Assembly: GCF_023375975.1 (NCBI RefSeq)
Contig: NC_064425.1
Span: 33,248,344 to 33,312,343, forward strand
Reading direction: 5' to 3'
Source of the DNA: Astyanax mexicanus
Lineage: Eukaryota > Chordata > Actinopteri > Characiformes > Acestrorhamphidae
Length of the DNA stretch: 64,000 nucleotides
Of this stretch, positions 34,802-45,012 are shown one piece after another (positions within the stretch are counted from its first letter, which is position 1; each line of letters opens with the position of its first letter). The translations under genes and the position numbers were made by a program. The notes beneath the pieces were generated by a model. That model ran no database searches and was not told where the DNA came from. It saw nothing but the letters and a program-made list of their open reading frames with translations.

Positions 34802-37800
34802 ATGGGCTGGCAATCCATGGTAGCAGCCACCATGGTTAACCATGTGTGTGCAACCAAGCAAGCTACATTGAAAAAGAAAAAAGCAATACCCCAGGAGTCA
34901 GCGAGAGCAGGGGTGGAAGATGACTCACAGGCGGATAACATGGTTACGGACTCTGGAACGGACATGACTACGAGAAGTGGGTTAAGCATAGAGGCAGGTG
35001 GGATGGTAAGTGGAAAGGAGTTGCTGACCTGTGTGTGTGGGTGGAGCAAGGTCACATCAGTGAGAGGGCTGAGGATACACCAAGGAAAGATGAGGTGCTT
35101 GAGTGAAGGAGTGCAGGGGCCCCGCATTGAACAATACTTTGAACAGAATTGTTTGAGTCAGTCGGCTGAAGTCCAGCGGCAGGTTACGTGCCACAGTCCG
35201 CAGGATATCAATACCTTTGATACTAGGGAGGCTAACTTAAGCACAGAAGGAGTGGAGGATGAAGGAGGTGTTGATAGGTCAAAGGCTAAGGGAAAGCAGA
35301 TGGGTAGGGAGAAAGGAATCGGTCAAAGATCCAAAGTTAAATGGCCAGGCACAGGAGACAAGATGGCATGGAGGAGTATTAATGATGATTTGAAAGGTAT
35401 GCTTGAGGGTTTGAAGGGAACAGCAGAGAGTAAATTGAACAGGCTAGGTAAAGTCATTTATGATTATGGAATGGCAAGATTTGGTGTTGTGCAGAGGAAC
35501 GTAAAGTGTCAAGATGTAGTTAAATCAAGGCGGCAGGTAGAAATAGAAAAACTGGTTAAGGAATCAAGGTTACTCAGAAAGAAGTGGAAGAAGGGGAATG
35601 AGGCAGAAAGAGAGGGCATTGAGTTATTGCAGGAAGAGTTGAGAAGTAAGTTGGTAAAATTGCGGAGAGCAGAGGCTATGAGGAAAAGGAGGAAGAAGAA
35701 GGAGCGTGCTAGGATAGAGTTCTTTAGAGATCCATTTAGGTTTGTTAAGAGTCTGTTTAGTAAGGAGAAATCAGGAAATCTAAAGGTCGGAAAGAGGGAG
35801 TTGGAGGAGCACTTTAAGAGTGTTTACACAGAGAAGGAAAGGTCTAGCGACCTGGACCTACCAGCAGACATGCCGCCGTTAGGTGATATAGAGTGGAAAA
35901 TGGATGTTAACCCCCCTAGGTGGAGTGAGGTTCAGGAGGTGGTGAAGGCTGCAAAGGCAGGTTCTGCCCCAGGGCCAAATGGGGTTCCATATAGATTATA
36001 TAAAAGTGCACCAGATGTTTTGAAGTTTCTATGGAAACTAATGGCTATAGTGTGGAAGAAGGGGATTATTCCAAAGGAGTGGCGCAGAGCAGGTGGTGTT
36101 CTTATCCCAAAAGAAAAGGATTCTGTGGCTATTGATCAGTTCCGTCCCATAAGCTTGTTGAATGTGGAGGGTAAGATCTTCTTTAGTGTGGTTGCACGTA
36201 GACTAGCAACGTACCTGAAAAGAAATAATTTAATTGATACGTCTGTACAAAAGGCAGGAATTGCAGGTTTTTCTGGTTGCATAGAGCATAATAGTATGAT
36301 TTGGCATCAGATTCAAACAGCAAGAGCCGAGAAAAAGGATCTACATGTGGTGTTTTTAGATCTGGCTAATGCTTTTGGTTCGGTACCGCATGCATTGTTG
36401 TGGAAGGCATTCAATTTTTTTAGGGTTCCAGAAGAGATTTCAAGGTTAGTTAAAGCCTATTTTGAAGACATACAGTTTTGCTTTAGTGTAGGGGAGTGTG
36501 TCACATCTTGGCAACGACTGGAAATAGGTATAATGGCAGGTTGTACAATTTCACCGCTAGCGTTTACGATGGCAATGGAGGTGATTATTAGGGCTTCTAA
36601 GTGGGTCGTAGGCGGGGAGAGGCTGCATGATGGCACCCGGCTCCCACCAGTTAGGGCGTTTATGGACGATATGACAACATTAACGACCACGGTGCCATGT
36701 ACCCGGCGACTGCTAGGGAAGTTAAATGATAATCTTAGGCTGGCTAGGATGAAAGTTAAACCGAGCAAGTCTAGGAGTGTATCAATCGTTAAAGGGAAAT
36801 TGATACAAGAAAGGTTTATGATGGAGGGAGAAGTCATACCATCTATATTGGAAAAGCCAGTTAAGAGTTTAGGTAGGTGGTATACTGCAGCACTGAATGA
36901 TAAAGAGCAGGTGGAAGGGTTGAGGACAGAAATGGTGGAGGCCATTAATAGAATTGATAAGTCTTTTCTGCCAGGTAAATTAAAATTGTGGTGTCTGCAG
37001 TTTGGTTTGTTGCCTCGTCTAAGGTGGCCACTTACAGTTTATGATATTCCGATTTCTGAAGTTGAGAGGTTAGAAAGGGTTATGAGCAAGGCTATAAGGA
37101 CATGGTTGGGGGTGCCGCGTTGCCTTAGTAGTGTGGCGTGGTGTGGGAGAGGGATGCTGGAACTGCCGTTGACGAGCTTGGTTGAGGAGTTCAAATGTGC
37201 TAAGGTAGGACGTGAAATGCAGTTGTTAGGGTCAAAAGACGGGCTGGTTAAAGCAACAGCACCAGTGACTAGGTCTGGGAGGAAGTGGAATGCTCGAGAA
37301 GCTACTCAAGCCGCAAGGAGGGCACTGGAGCACAGGGATGTTGTGGGGCAGGTGCAAAATGGGAGGGCAGGATTAGGTTTAGGTGATTCTTGGAAAGCAT
37401 TCGGCAAGGCCACATCACCTGAGAAAAGGCGTATGGTTACAGGGTTTATTCGTGAGCAGGAGGAGGAAGCAAGGAGGGCAAAAGCAGCAGGGCAGAGTAA
37501 ACAGGGGCAGTGGATGAGATGGGAAAGTGTAGAGAAGCGGAGAATCACCTGGCGAGAGTTATGGGGATTGGATACAGGCCGTATAAAGTTTCTTTTGGGA
37601 GCTACATATGATGTTCTGCCAACGCCACAAAACCTTGCTCAGTGGGTGGGTGAGGATCCAAGTTGTAAGCTATGTGCAGGAAGTGGCACGCTGAAGCACA
37701 TTTTGTCGGCATGTAAGGTGAGTCTATCCCAGGGGCGCTACACATGGAGGCATAATCAGGTACTTAGATCTCTTGCAGGTGCACTTGATAAGAAACGGTT

Positions 37801-38332
37801 AGAAGTTAATAACATGCCCGTGGTAGGTTGCAGTAGGGTAATAACGTTTGTGCGTGAGGGGCAGCATAGTGGAGAAACAGCACAGTGCTTGAAAACTGCT
37901 GGTAAGTGGGCCAATGCACGAGATTGGAAGTTATTAGTGGATGTAGGTAGTAAACTGCAGATCCCACAGTGCATTCTGGTTACAACCTTGAGGCCGGATG
38001 TAGTGTTGTACTCTGAAAGTAAGCGGATAGTGTATTTTATAGAGCTGACTGTTCCGTTTGAAGACGAGGTAGATGGAGCTTATGAAAGGAAAAGGCTGAA
38101 GTATACAGACTTGGTGGCTGAGGTGAGAGAGCGTGGGTGGCAAGCGTATATTAGACCGGTAGAGGTAGGTACTAGAGGCTTTGTTGCGAAGTCTGCCACA
38201 AGACTGCTGTCTGAATTCGGAATTAGAGGTCGTGTGCTAAGGACTGTAGTGAAGGAGTTGTCAGATGTAGCTGAAAGATCTAGTCAGTGGTTGTGGTTCA
38301 GAAGGGCTGAGGCTGTGTGGGGAAGGGAGTGA
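34802..38332 (+). CDS. Reverse transcriptase with restriction-like endonuclease, intact
   Basis: 1,176 residues from the first ATG of the element. It would bind its own RNA, nick the target and copy RNA from the nick (target-primed reverse transcription). Visible parts in order: a lysine-rich N-terminus; a CCHC-type zinc finger (C77, C79, H93, C99); a basic, coiled-coil-prone region (about 200-320); reverse transcriptase about 370-680, with PKEWRRAGGVLIPKEKDSVA, QFRPISLLN, motif A FLDLANAF (D520) and motif C FMDD (D622-D623); a thumb and linker; a CX2CX7HX4C knuckle, CKLCAGSGTLKHILSAC (from C955); and a restriction-like endonuclease with RPD (D1066), IELTVP (E1081) and the YERKRLKY helix. Motif C is FMDD, where FADD or YADD is usual. 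No frameshift or stop is present. There is no APE endonuclease and no ULP1-type protease. The family call is firm, the clade is not. Confidence 0.93.
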   Translation: MGWQSMVAATMVNHVCATKQATLKKKKAIPQESARAGVEDDSQADNMVTDSGTDMTTRSGLSIEAGGMVSGKELLTCVCGWSKVTSVRGLRIHQGKMRCLSEGVQGPRIEQYFEQNCLSQSAEVQRQVTCHSPQDINTFDTREANLSTEGVEDEGGVDRSKAKGKQMGREKGIGQRSKVKWPGTGDKMAWRSINDDLKGMLEGLKGTAESKLNRLGKVIYDYGMARFGVVQRNVKCQDVVKSRRQVEIEKLVKESRLLRKKWKKGNEAEREGIELLQEELRSKLVKLRRAEAMRKRRKKKERARIEFFRDPFRFVKSLFSKEKSGNLKVGKRELEEHFKSVYTEKERSSDLDLPADMPPLGDIEWKMDVNPPRWSEVQEVVKAAKAGSAPGPNGVPYRLYKSAPDVLKFLWKLMAIVWKKGIIPKEWRRAGGVLIPKEKDSVAIDQFRPISLLNVEGKIFFSVVARRLATYLKRNNLIDTSVQKAGIAGFSGCIEHNSMIWHQIQTARAEKKDLHVVFLDLANAFGSVPHALLWKAFNFFRVPEEISRLVKAYFEDIQFCFSVGECVTSWQRLEIGIMAGCTISPLAFTMAMEVIIRASKWVVGGERLHDGTRLPPVRAFMDDMTTLTTTVPCTRRLLGKLNDNLRLARMKVKPSKSRSVSIVKGKLIQERFMMEGEVIPSILEKPVKSLGRWYTAALNDKEQVEGLRTEMVEAINRIDKSFLPGKLKLWCLQFGLLPRLRWPLTVYDIPISEVERLERVMSKAIRTWLGVPRCLSSVAWCGRGMLELPLTSLVEEFKCAKVGREMQLLGSKDGLVKATAPVTRSGRKWNAREATQAARRALEHRDVVGQVQNGRAGLGLGDSWKAFGKATSPEKRRMVTGFIREQEEEARRAKAAGQSKQGQWMRWESVEKRRITWRELWGLDTGRIKFLLGATYDVLPTPQNLAQWVGEDPSCKLCAGSGTLKHILSACKVSLSQGRYTWRHNQVLRSLAGALDKKRLEVNNMPVVGCSRVITFVREGQHSGETAQCLKTAGKWANARDWKLLVDVGSKLQIPQCILVTTLRPDVVLYSESKRIVYFIELTVPFEDEVDGAYERKRLKYTDLVAEVRERGWQAYIRPVEVGTRGFVAKSATRLLSEFGIRGRVLRTVVKELSDVAERSSQWLWFRRAEAVWGRE

Positions 38333-38570
38333 GTTTGTGCTTCTACAGCAAGCTTGGAGGGGGGTGGGTCTGGGACGCCAGACTTCACTGTTGAGCCTTC
38401 TGGAGGTGTCGTGGGCCTAATTCAGCGAAACACTGACGAAGGAAGGTGCCTGCCTGATGACCCCCGAGAAGAGCTTGCACTGAAGTTTGTGTTAAAGTTT
38501 GGATGAAGGGGATTGGTGTGGTCCTGCTCTTGTAATAATTTGTCTCATGAGTTTTTGTAGACGTCTGAGT

Positions 38571-38886
38571 ACTTGGCAGTTGAGGCACGGACCATGAACA
38601 TAGTTCGCTATGCTTCTGGATTCTTGTCGAGCCAGTATCAGATGGTAGTGGTTGCTGTGTTCTGCTCACGCAACTTATAATGTGATTTATTGTGTGTGAT
38701 TGTGCTTAGGTAAGTGTGTTGTTGCCATAGTTAAAGGAAGTGAGCTTAGATTAAGGAGGGATTCTATGTGTTCATAGGTTATTTTTTGGTAGGTCTGTTA
38801 CTTGGCAGTTGAGGCAATGGACCATGAACATAGTGTTAGGCTGTGCTTCTGGATTCTTGTCGAGCCAGTATCAGATTGTGGTGGTT
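38571..38886 (+). repeat. Duplicated ~85-bp block in the retrotransposon 3' UTR (copy 2)
   Basis: Same arrangement as in the truncated copy, shifted by 4,304 bp (38571-38654 and 38800-38886). Confidence 0.85.
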
Positions 38887-39056
38887 TTGCTATTGTTGTT
38901 AGTTGAGTGAGTAGTAGATCCTGGCTGAGCCCTATGCATAACCCCAGCTGTTAGGTGCAGGATTTGTCAATTTCCTGTATTATATTACTTCTTGTATTAC
39001 TAATAAATCAGAAATTATCCAGTCAAGAAATACGAATAAGTTAAAATGTTAGTTTG

Positions 39057-39092
39057 AACATGTAATGTAATGTAATGTAATGTAATGTAATG
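39057..39092. repeat. (TAATG)n pentanucleotide
   Basis: About seven units. The same unit tails the L2-type LINE end at 16710-16728, so this may be the remnant of a LINE tail. Confidence 0.85.
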
Positions 39093-39215
39093 ATTATACT
39101 GTAAAAATCAATACGTTGATTTATTGCCCTAAAAAAGTTATTTAATTAATGTCTACTATTTCAGTGTATGTTTGTATAATAGTTGTGCCCTCCCACCACA
39201 GATTTACTCACCATC

Positions 39216-39644
39216 TGTCATGCTGGCCAAACACACAACAGACACACGTATATACCATACACACAGTTTATTAATAAAGGGATCAAACTTACAGGGATAG
39301 ACGAAAAAAGGCAGGGTCAGTAACAAAATGGCGGCAATTGAAAACAACATATCAGGGAGAGAGCAGGCTAAAAAGGTCATACATGGGAGATCTAAACAAC
39401 AGAAAGTCTAGGCAAAAAAAAAAAGTCTATAACAGAAATAAGAGTCGGCAACGATAAACAATAAGTACAAGGGCTAGGCAAAAGAGTAGTCAAAAATACA
39501 AAAATGGATCAATAACAAGAGAGCAAACTACAAAAGAAACGCGAGGTAGAAGAGCTAGAAACTAGGTTCAATACTGGGCAATGAGGAACAGAACCAGGTG
39601 TGTGTAATCAGAAGCACGGCGAGTTAGAACAGTTCTTTCTTACA
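39216..39644 (-). mobile_element. Solo LTR of a different family, minus strand
   Basis: In its own sense it starts TGTAAGAAAG and ends GCATGACA, with AATAAA near its 3' part. Flanks CCATC (39211-39215) and CCCTC (39645-39649) match at 4 of 5. The rhythm of U5 resembles the other solo LTRs, but the sequence is distinct. An alternative longer boundary to 39857 lacks matching flanks. Confidence 0.65.
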
Positions 39645-41439
39645 CCCTCTGTTACCGGTCACCCCTCTTTAAAGATAGAATGAAAATGAGTGGTTCGACT
39701 GGGGTTTTTATACAGTGCTGCACAGGTGTGGCTGGTTGCCACTGATCACCGCTGGGGATTCTGGGACTTGGAGTTTCGGGACCCAACTCCACTTCTTTTT
39801 CCCCTCTGTTGCCCAGCTCCCCTGCTGGTGGCCAGTGGTGCAGCACTGCCCATCACAGTAGATAGGGCTAGATAAAATGTAAATCTCAGAAAATTCATAC
39901 TTTTCTTTTAACCCTGTTGACACTGTTTTATTGGTCTAGCAGATATATATATGGATGAAAAAAAAAAAAGCTTTAGTGAAAGTTCTACTAGGAGGCTCTA
40001 ATGCTTTGTTACCTTATTCCTCAACCAACCACCAGCTTCCTCCTGTCTTTAAAATAACATGACGTATACAGTCTCTGACATGTCGTTTTTGCCTCTTTTT
40101 TTGCCAACAACTTTCAGGATGTTCCTGCTGGTTGCATAGAGGATAGGCTCCACCCCCACCATCCATGATTGGCTGGATCTGCTTTGGTCCAGACTTGACA
40201 AGACTTTTAAAACTTTTAAGACGTTTACTTGCTGTTAGCACATTTTAATTGTATGTTGTGATAATTAGCAGAAATCACAGTACAAATCCCATAAATACCA
40301 GAGAGCTACAGAAGTGCAGTAGCCTACACAGTGCAGGTGCACAGCTCTTCCTCCGTACCTCTCCAGCATCAGGCCTCGTCTTCATCAGAAACTTTCCTTG
40401 ATGCCTGCAGGCTCTGCCCACTTCCTCCCCGTCTGATCTTTTGTTTGTTTGAAAGCATAATCACACAGAAGTCACTCCGTCATGCCAATACCTGCATCAC
40501 ACTCTGTCATCACCACAAAGGGCTCAGGCTTATGCACTCCAAATGCCAGGACAAGGCGAAAAACCCTGCCGAGTACTTCACCTGCCGCAGATGCTAATGC
40601 TGCTGTAATTGGTGTATTTTCATAACACAAATGTCAGCAAACGACTACATGCAGGGAGCGCTCTTTATTGTCTCAGGATCGCGCCAGTTCTCAGGTACAG
40701 GCATCCGTACCATGCAACTGCTAATTAATGTTTTATAGACTTTCAACATTTAGAAAAGTTTCTTTTCTGTAATAGAAAAAAAAATTAAAAGGTGAATTGT
40801 ATTTGTGTCGGAAGACTCACACAAAAACAAACAAAGAAATCATCAAACATAGGTCTATAAATATTCATTATAATTTCTTGGTTGTTGTAAAAAGTATTTT
40901 GTCTGTCTTTTCTCTGTCTTTCCAGTATTTTAATAGATTTTAATAATTGATTTTGGCGAGATATTAATTCTTAAAAATTAGGTTCTGTCTAACAGAACAA
41001 GGTCTGGTTAAGTAGTTCAGTGATACAAGATATAGGTATAAAAGTTACACAACAATACTACCTAACATGTAAAAGCACACTGGTACCTGGGTTGAGATGT
41101 TCAGCTGTCCAGATCTAAGTCTATACTAGTGGTTACAGAACAAAACTCTCAATATTTCTGTTCTCCTCAGCAGTTAAGAATATGGTACAGCACCCAGTGA
41201 AACTCACTATAGAACTATAAAAGTCTAGAAACTCAACAAATCTCAGACCAAATTCCTTTTAGGCTCTTAGGCCTACTAGAAAAAATATTTCAGCAAGGCA
41301 CTTACTACAGATTAACAGTTTTAACGGTTTGTTGTAACCTAAATAGGCATGCAATCAATAAAACAATGTTCCTAAAGGAATCCAAAAGACCAAATCAAAA
41401 AGAGAACAGTTAAGAGTATTGTGTAGTAGAGGTGCATCT
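39645..41439. other. No supported gene
   Basis: Bases 40330-40610 have balanced composition and an 88-codon frame with no recognisable domain. The remainder is AT-rich and unassigned. Confidence 0.3.
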
Positions 41440-41860
41440 AAAAAAAAAATACTTTATTTTAGTAATTCAGTTCAAAATGTGATATTGTTGATTATGGCTT
41501 ACAAGCTTAATGAGAACCCAAAAATCAGTATCTGAGAAAATTATAAAATTAGAAAGTTATAATTCATATTATTATGATGATTCTTATAAGACCAATTGGT
41601 ACTTTTGGCAGTGTGGGCAGTGTGTAAAGTCCTGCTGGAAAATGAAATCTGCATCTCCATAAAAGTTGTCAGCAGAGGGAAGCATGAAGTTCTGTAAGAT
41701 TTTCAGGGAAAAATACAACACAGTGGATCAACACCAGCAGATGACATGTCTCTCCAAACCATCACTGATCATCAGTACATTTTACATTTCATTTGGAAAT
41801 CCAGGAACCAGAGTCTGGAGGAAGACATAATTCAATTTAAACAAATGGTACATTTAAAAC
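41440..41860 (-). pseudogene. Tc1-like relic (family C), second copy
   Basis: Shares with 21690-22695 the blocks AGTAATTCAGTTCAAAATGT, TGGTACTTTTGGCAGTGTGG, AGAGGGAAGCATGAAGT and CTCTCCAAACCATCACTGAT. On the minus strand these are Tc1 catalytic-domain sequence with many lesions. Confidence 0.65.
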
Positions 41861-42074
41861 ATCATAATCCAGCCTCCTTCCTTTCTGTAGAAGGATTCTG
41901 TCCACCAGGGTGAGCAACAGAGGTGTGCAGAGACAGTTAGGGTACCTGACAGAATAGCAAAAATACCATCATTTTAAGCATCAAAAATGCTTAAATATGT
42001 AACGACAAGACAGGGTCCGCCCACACAGTGTGCAGGATGGCAGGACAAAGCATTCAGGTAAAAGTGATCGTCCA

Positions 42075-42643
42075 TGTCACGTCTGGTGCTGAAAGCGCTC
42101 CTGTTCCTCCAACACTCAGCTCTAACGGAGGTTCTCAGTAAAACAACTACACTACCCAGAACGCACCACCTACACACCACCTACATAACACACACACCCG
42201 ATCATGTGACACATCACCTGCTTCCTCCAGGAAGTCCCGAATACTGATTACCTGCAGTATAAAAGAGCACAACACACACACCTGTTCCGAGTATTGTTGG
42301 TTTATCCATATTACAAAGTGTTCTATCTCTAGTCTCTGTTTTTTCGTGTATGACCTTGCTCTTTGTTTTTTCGACGCTGATTTTTGCCTGTTCCTCTGTT
42401 ATTGGATTTAACGTGTTTGACCTGGACTTTTCATCGTTTCTGCCTTTTGGTTTAACCCTGCTGCTGGCCTTCCTGTGTATGATCCTCTGGACTGTCCCTG
42501 TTTATGGTATGCTTTTGTCTATGTGGTTCCTGTTTGCTGTTATTACCTTGATTACGTTTTTGACTAACCCTGTGCCATTGTTTATTTTAATAAAAACCCA
42601 AATCTGCATCTGCACGTGTCTGAGTCCTGTCCCCAATATGACA
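42075..42643 (+). mobile_element. Solo LTR with GTCCA target duplication
   Basis: Starts TGTCACGTCTGG and ends CAATATGACA. The perfect 5-bp repeat GTCCA flanks it (42070-42074 and 42644-42648). AATAAA near 42588 is in the right place for a polyadenylation signal. No primer-binding site or internal region is adjacent. Related to the LTR at 25679 and the fragment at 29178. Confidence 0.9.
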
Positions 42644-42648
42644 GTCCA

Positions 42649-43369
42649 AATATTTCTTAACCTTAACCTTCTTTCTTCTTAGTCCAACAATATGCTGCTG
42701 GAAAGTTTGGACATTTGGAGCAGAATAACCACGATGCTAATAGCTGGGCTTAGCAGTTTGCTCTTATGACCTACAACACTACACCATTACATTCCAAAAT
42801 ATTGAATACTGAATTCCCAAAGGAAAGTAAAAGGAATTCCTTAAGCAATTACTTACTCAATTATTTTGTGTATCTGTAGAATTTATTAGTACAATGTTAA
42901 TGGTGGTATGTATTTCCTCAGCTTAACAGAAAATATTTATTCATACAGTTAAAATTACAGTTATTTACTGTTACTGGTTAACTGACTGCATTACTCCTAA
43001 TTTATATGCAAAGTGTAATTATGATTGGAGAACTTTACAGCAATTGATTGTTGTAAACAGTGTTTACATCAGATATTCCTTTTTAGGAATTTGTTTGCAT
43101 AAGTAAGGTTAACTCATTCAGATTTTACTTTTACTTTATATAAATTAATGTAATCTACTGTGATTTTTGCTGGCAGAAATGACCTAGTACAGCTTTAAAT
43201 GTTGCAGTGTGCTTATATGTAAAATTGATTAGATAACCTGCTAATAACTGATTAGTATTAATAAGAAAAATTAAAACATGACAAACGCTGCATGTTAGCA
43301 GAAAGAAGTGAATATTTTCACAGCAGTGCAGCCAGTAAAAAAAAAAACTAACTAGCACTTAGCGACATT
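42649..43369. other. No supported gene
   Basis: AT-rich, unassigned. Confidence 0.25.
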
Positions 43370-43735
43370 AGCGGGTAATGCTAATGCTGCTCCAGCAGTG
43401 CTAGCCAGGGTTAGCAGCAAGCTACAGTCCGATATACTCATCTCTAAATGGCGAAAGTGCTAACTAGCTCTTGGCGCTAACTAGCTCTTAGCGCGGTTAG
43501 CGGGTAATGCTTATACTGCTTCAGCCTCCAGTCTATGACTTTAGTGGTGGAGAAGTAAACTGAAACTCCTGTATAATGTTGTATTTCAGCAGAGTAGCTT
43601 TATTGCTCCTTACAACCTGACTGGTAAAATTCAAACATAAGGTGCACCGGATTATAAGGCGCACTAATGATTTTTGGGGAAATTTAAAGAATTAAGTGCA
43701 CCTTATAGTGCAAAAAATATGGTGAATCACATAAT
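43370..43735 (+). repeat. GGATTATAAGGCGCAC-type dispersed element, copy 1
   Basis: Blocks GCGGGTAATGCTAATGCTGC, TACAGTCCGATATACTCA, CCTGACTGGTAAAATTCA and ATAAGGTGCACCGGATTATA recur in the same order at 47400-47660, and in part at 52100-52440. It looks like a non-autonomous DNA element common in fish; the class is not determined. Confidence 0.6.
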
Positions 43736-44004
43736 TCTATCACATGCAGAAATGTGGTAATTTTAGACAATTAAAGACTGTAAAAACCAATATATAGAAT
43801 CTACTCAGAGTATGGGAAGCAACAGTGTGCTCTTACTTTAATAAGGAAGAGTTTACTCTATATTTTAATTAATATTTCCTAAATTGAGTAGCTGAGATAT
43901 GCTAAAATCTATTTCTTATGGCCCCTGTCATCCTTTATTTGCCTTTCCTTTGGTATTTAGGTATGTTTTATATACCTAAATATATATATTTTATATATAT
44001 ATAT

Positions 44005-44551
44005 TGTGGGTCGCACTGGCCGGAAAGGACCACGGAGAACACAAGAGCTTGAACAAAAACTTCCCCGAGGGGGTATTTATTGTCTTTTTAGACAGAGACG
44101 TGCAAAAAAAACCCAAACAAATAGAAAAAAAAGAAAAAACCCTCACAGCCCGCTGGATGGGAGTGGTGGCTCGGCTTCAGCGGCAGCGTCTTTCAGCTTC
44201 GGCGGCCGGGGGCCCACACTGGTTCTCAGCAGCCTGTGAGGTAGTATAGGAAGAGTATTGGGGGGGGAAACGAGAGAGAAACACAGCATTAGTTCCTTCG
44301 CTTTGGCAGCCCGCCCGTGAACGGCGTTGGTGGCTCTTTTGTGCGGCTCCGCTCCGGCCGCGATTGGCTGGCGGTGGCGTGCTGATCATCCCGTTCAAGC
44401 CGTGGTTGGTTAGGGGGCCCGCCCCCCTTACACGTGGTTTTGGTCGCTGTCCGGTCCTTGGTGCTGAAGAGGTGCAGCCCTGCGGGAAGCGGAGCCGCAA
44501 GCTAGTGTCAGCGGCTGCAATCTTTCCCCCGTCCGGCCTCCGCCGACCACA
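44005..44551 (-). mobile_element. 3' LTR of Gmr1-like element
   Basis: 547 bp, starting TGTGG and ending CCACA. Aligns with 46576-47098 with several small indels (for example CGGGGGC present only here). Flanked on the outside by ATAT (44001-44004), matching ATAT at 47099-47102. Confidence 0.85.
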
Positions 44552-44820
44552 GCTGGCACTAGGACGCGGATTCCGAATCCGTGCCTTGTTGGGGCCTCCA
44601 GGACAGGGCATCCGCGTCTCCATGGGCTGAGCCGGGGTGATGCCGCACCTGGAACGAAAATTCTTGTAGGGACAGAAACCAGCGTGTGACACCTGCATTA
44701 GAGTCTCTATGTTTTGATAACCACTGTAAAGGTGCGTGGTCAGTAACTAACGTGAAGGTCCTACCGGTGAGGAAGAACCGGAGCTCCTCGACGGCCCACT
44801 TGAGTGGTTCTTTACTTCAG
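44552..44820 (-). pseudogene. RNase H C-terminal part of Gmr1-like pol
   Basis: On the minus strand it reads LKWAVEELRFFLTG, TLVTDHAPLQWLSKHRDSN and VTRWFLSLQEFSFQVRH, the C-terminal half of a Ty3/gypsy-type RNase H. It lies between the integrase piece and the 3' LTR. The upstream break near 44820 joins it to integrase sequence, so reverse transcriptase and most of the integrase are deleted. Confidence 0.8.
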
Positions 44821-44844
44821 CGCGGATCGATGGCCTGTAGAATC

Positions 44845-45012
44845 ACTGCTGTATTTGGGTCAGAGTGTTCTCGGCAGCCAGATGTCCTCCCAGCGGGTGT
44901 TGGTGAGCCAAGTGCATCACCGCGTCAATCCGGCTGCGGGGCAGGAGGAGTTGCTCGACCTTTTCGCCATTCACCTCGACCACATGATACAGGAGGCGAT
45001 TTTTCTGCATGA
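44845..45012 (-). pseudogene. Integrase zinc-binding N-terminus of Gmr1-like pol
   Basis: On the minus strand it reads QKNRLLYHVVEVNGEKV, then AVMHLAHQHPLGGHLAAENT, the HH half of the integrase HHCC zinc motif. It follows the protease directly, upstream of RNase H. The CC half and the DDE core are missing, and the frame meets a stop after QIQQ. Confidence 0.75.

Larger units (their letters stand above)
34687..38990 (+). mobile_element. R2-like (RLE-type) non-LTR retrotransposon, full-length copy
   Basis: 4,304 bp: a 115-bp leader, one long ORF (34802-38332) and a 658-bp 3' UTR. It has no LTRs and no poly-A tail; the 3' end is TATTATATTACTT, then four extra bases (CTTG), then the target continuation TATTACTAATAAATC. 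The leader starts immediately after the previous copy's last base. The intact frame and identity to its neighbour indicate recent activity. Clade is uncertain: one ORF, an N-terminal zinc finger and a C-terminal restriction-like endonuclease fit the R2/HERO/NeSL group. Confidence 0.92.

Noticed and set aside
36457..36945. 162-codon minus-strand frame inside the retrotransposon (also at 32153-32641)
   Set aside because: Identical in both copies only because the sense ORF is identical. No domain recognisable; treated as a shadow frame.
39216..39857. A longer solo LTR ending TGTGATGGGC on the minus strand
   Set aside because: The longer boundary gives unmatched flanks (CCATC and GTAGA). The shorter boundary at 39644 gives CCATC and CCCTC.
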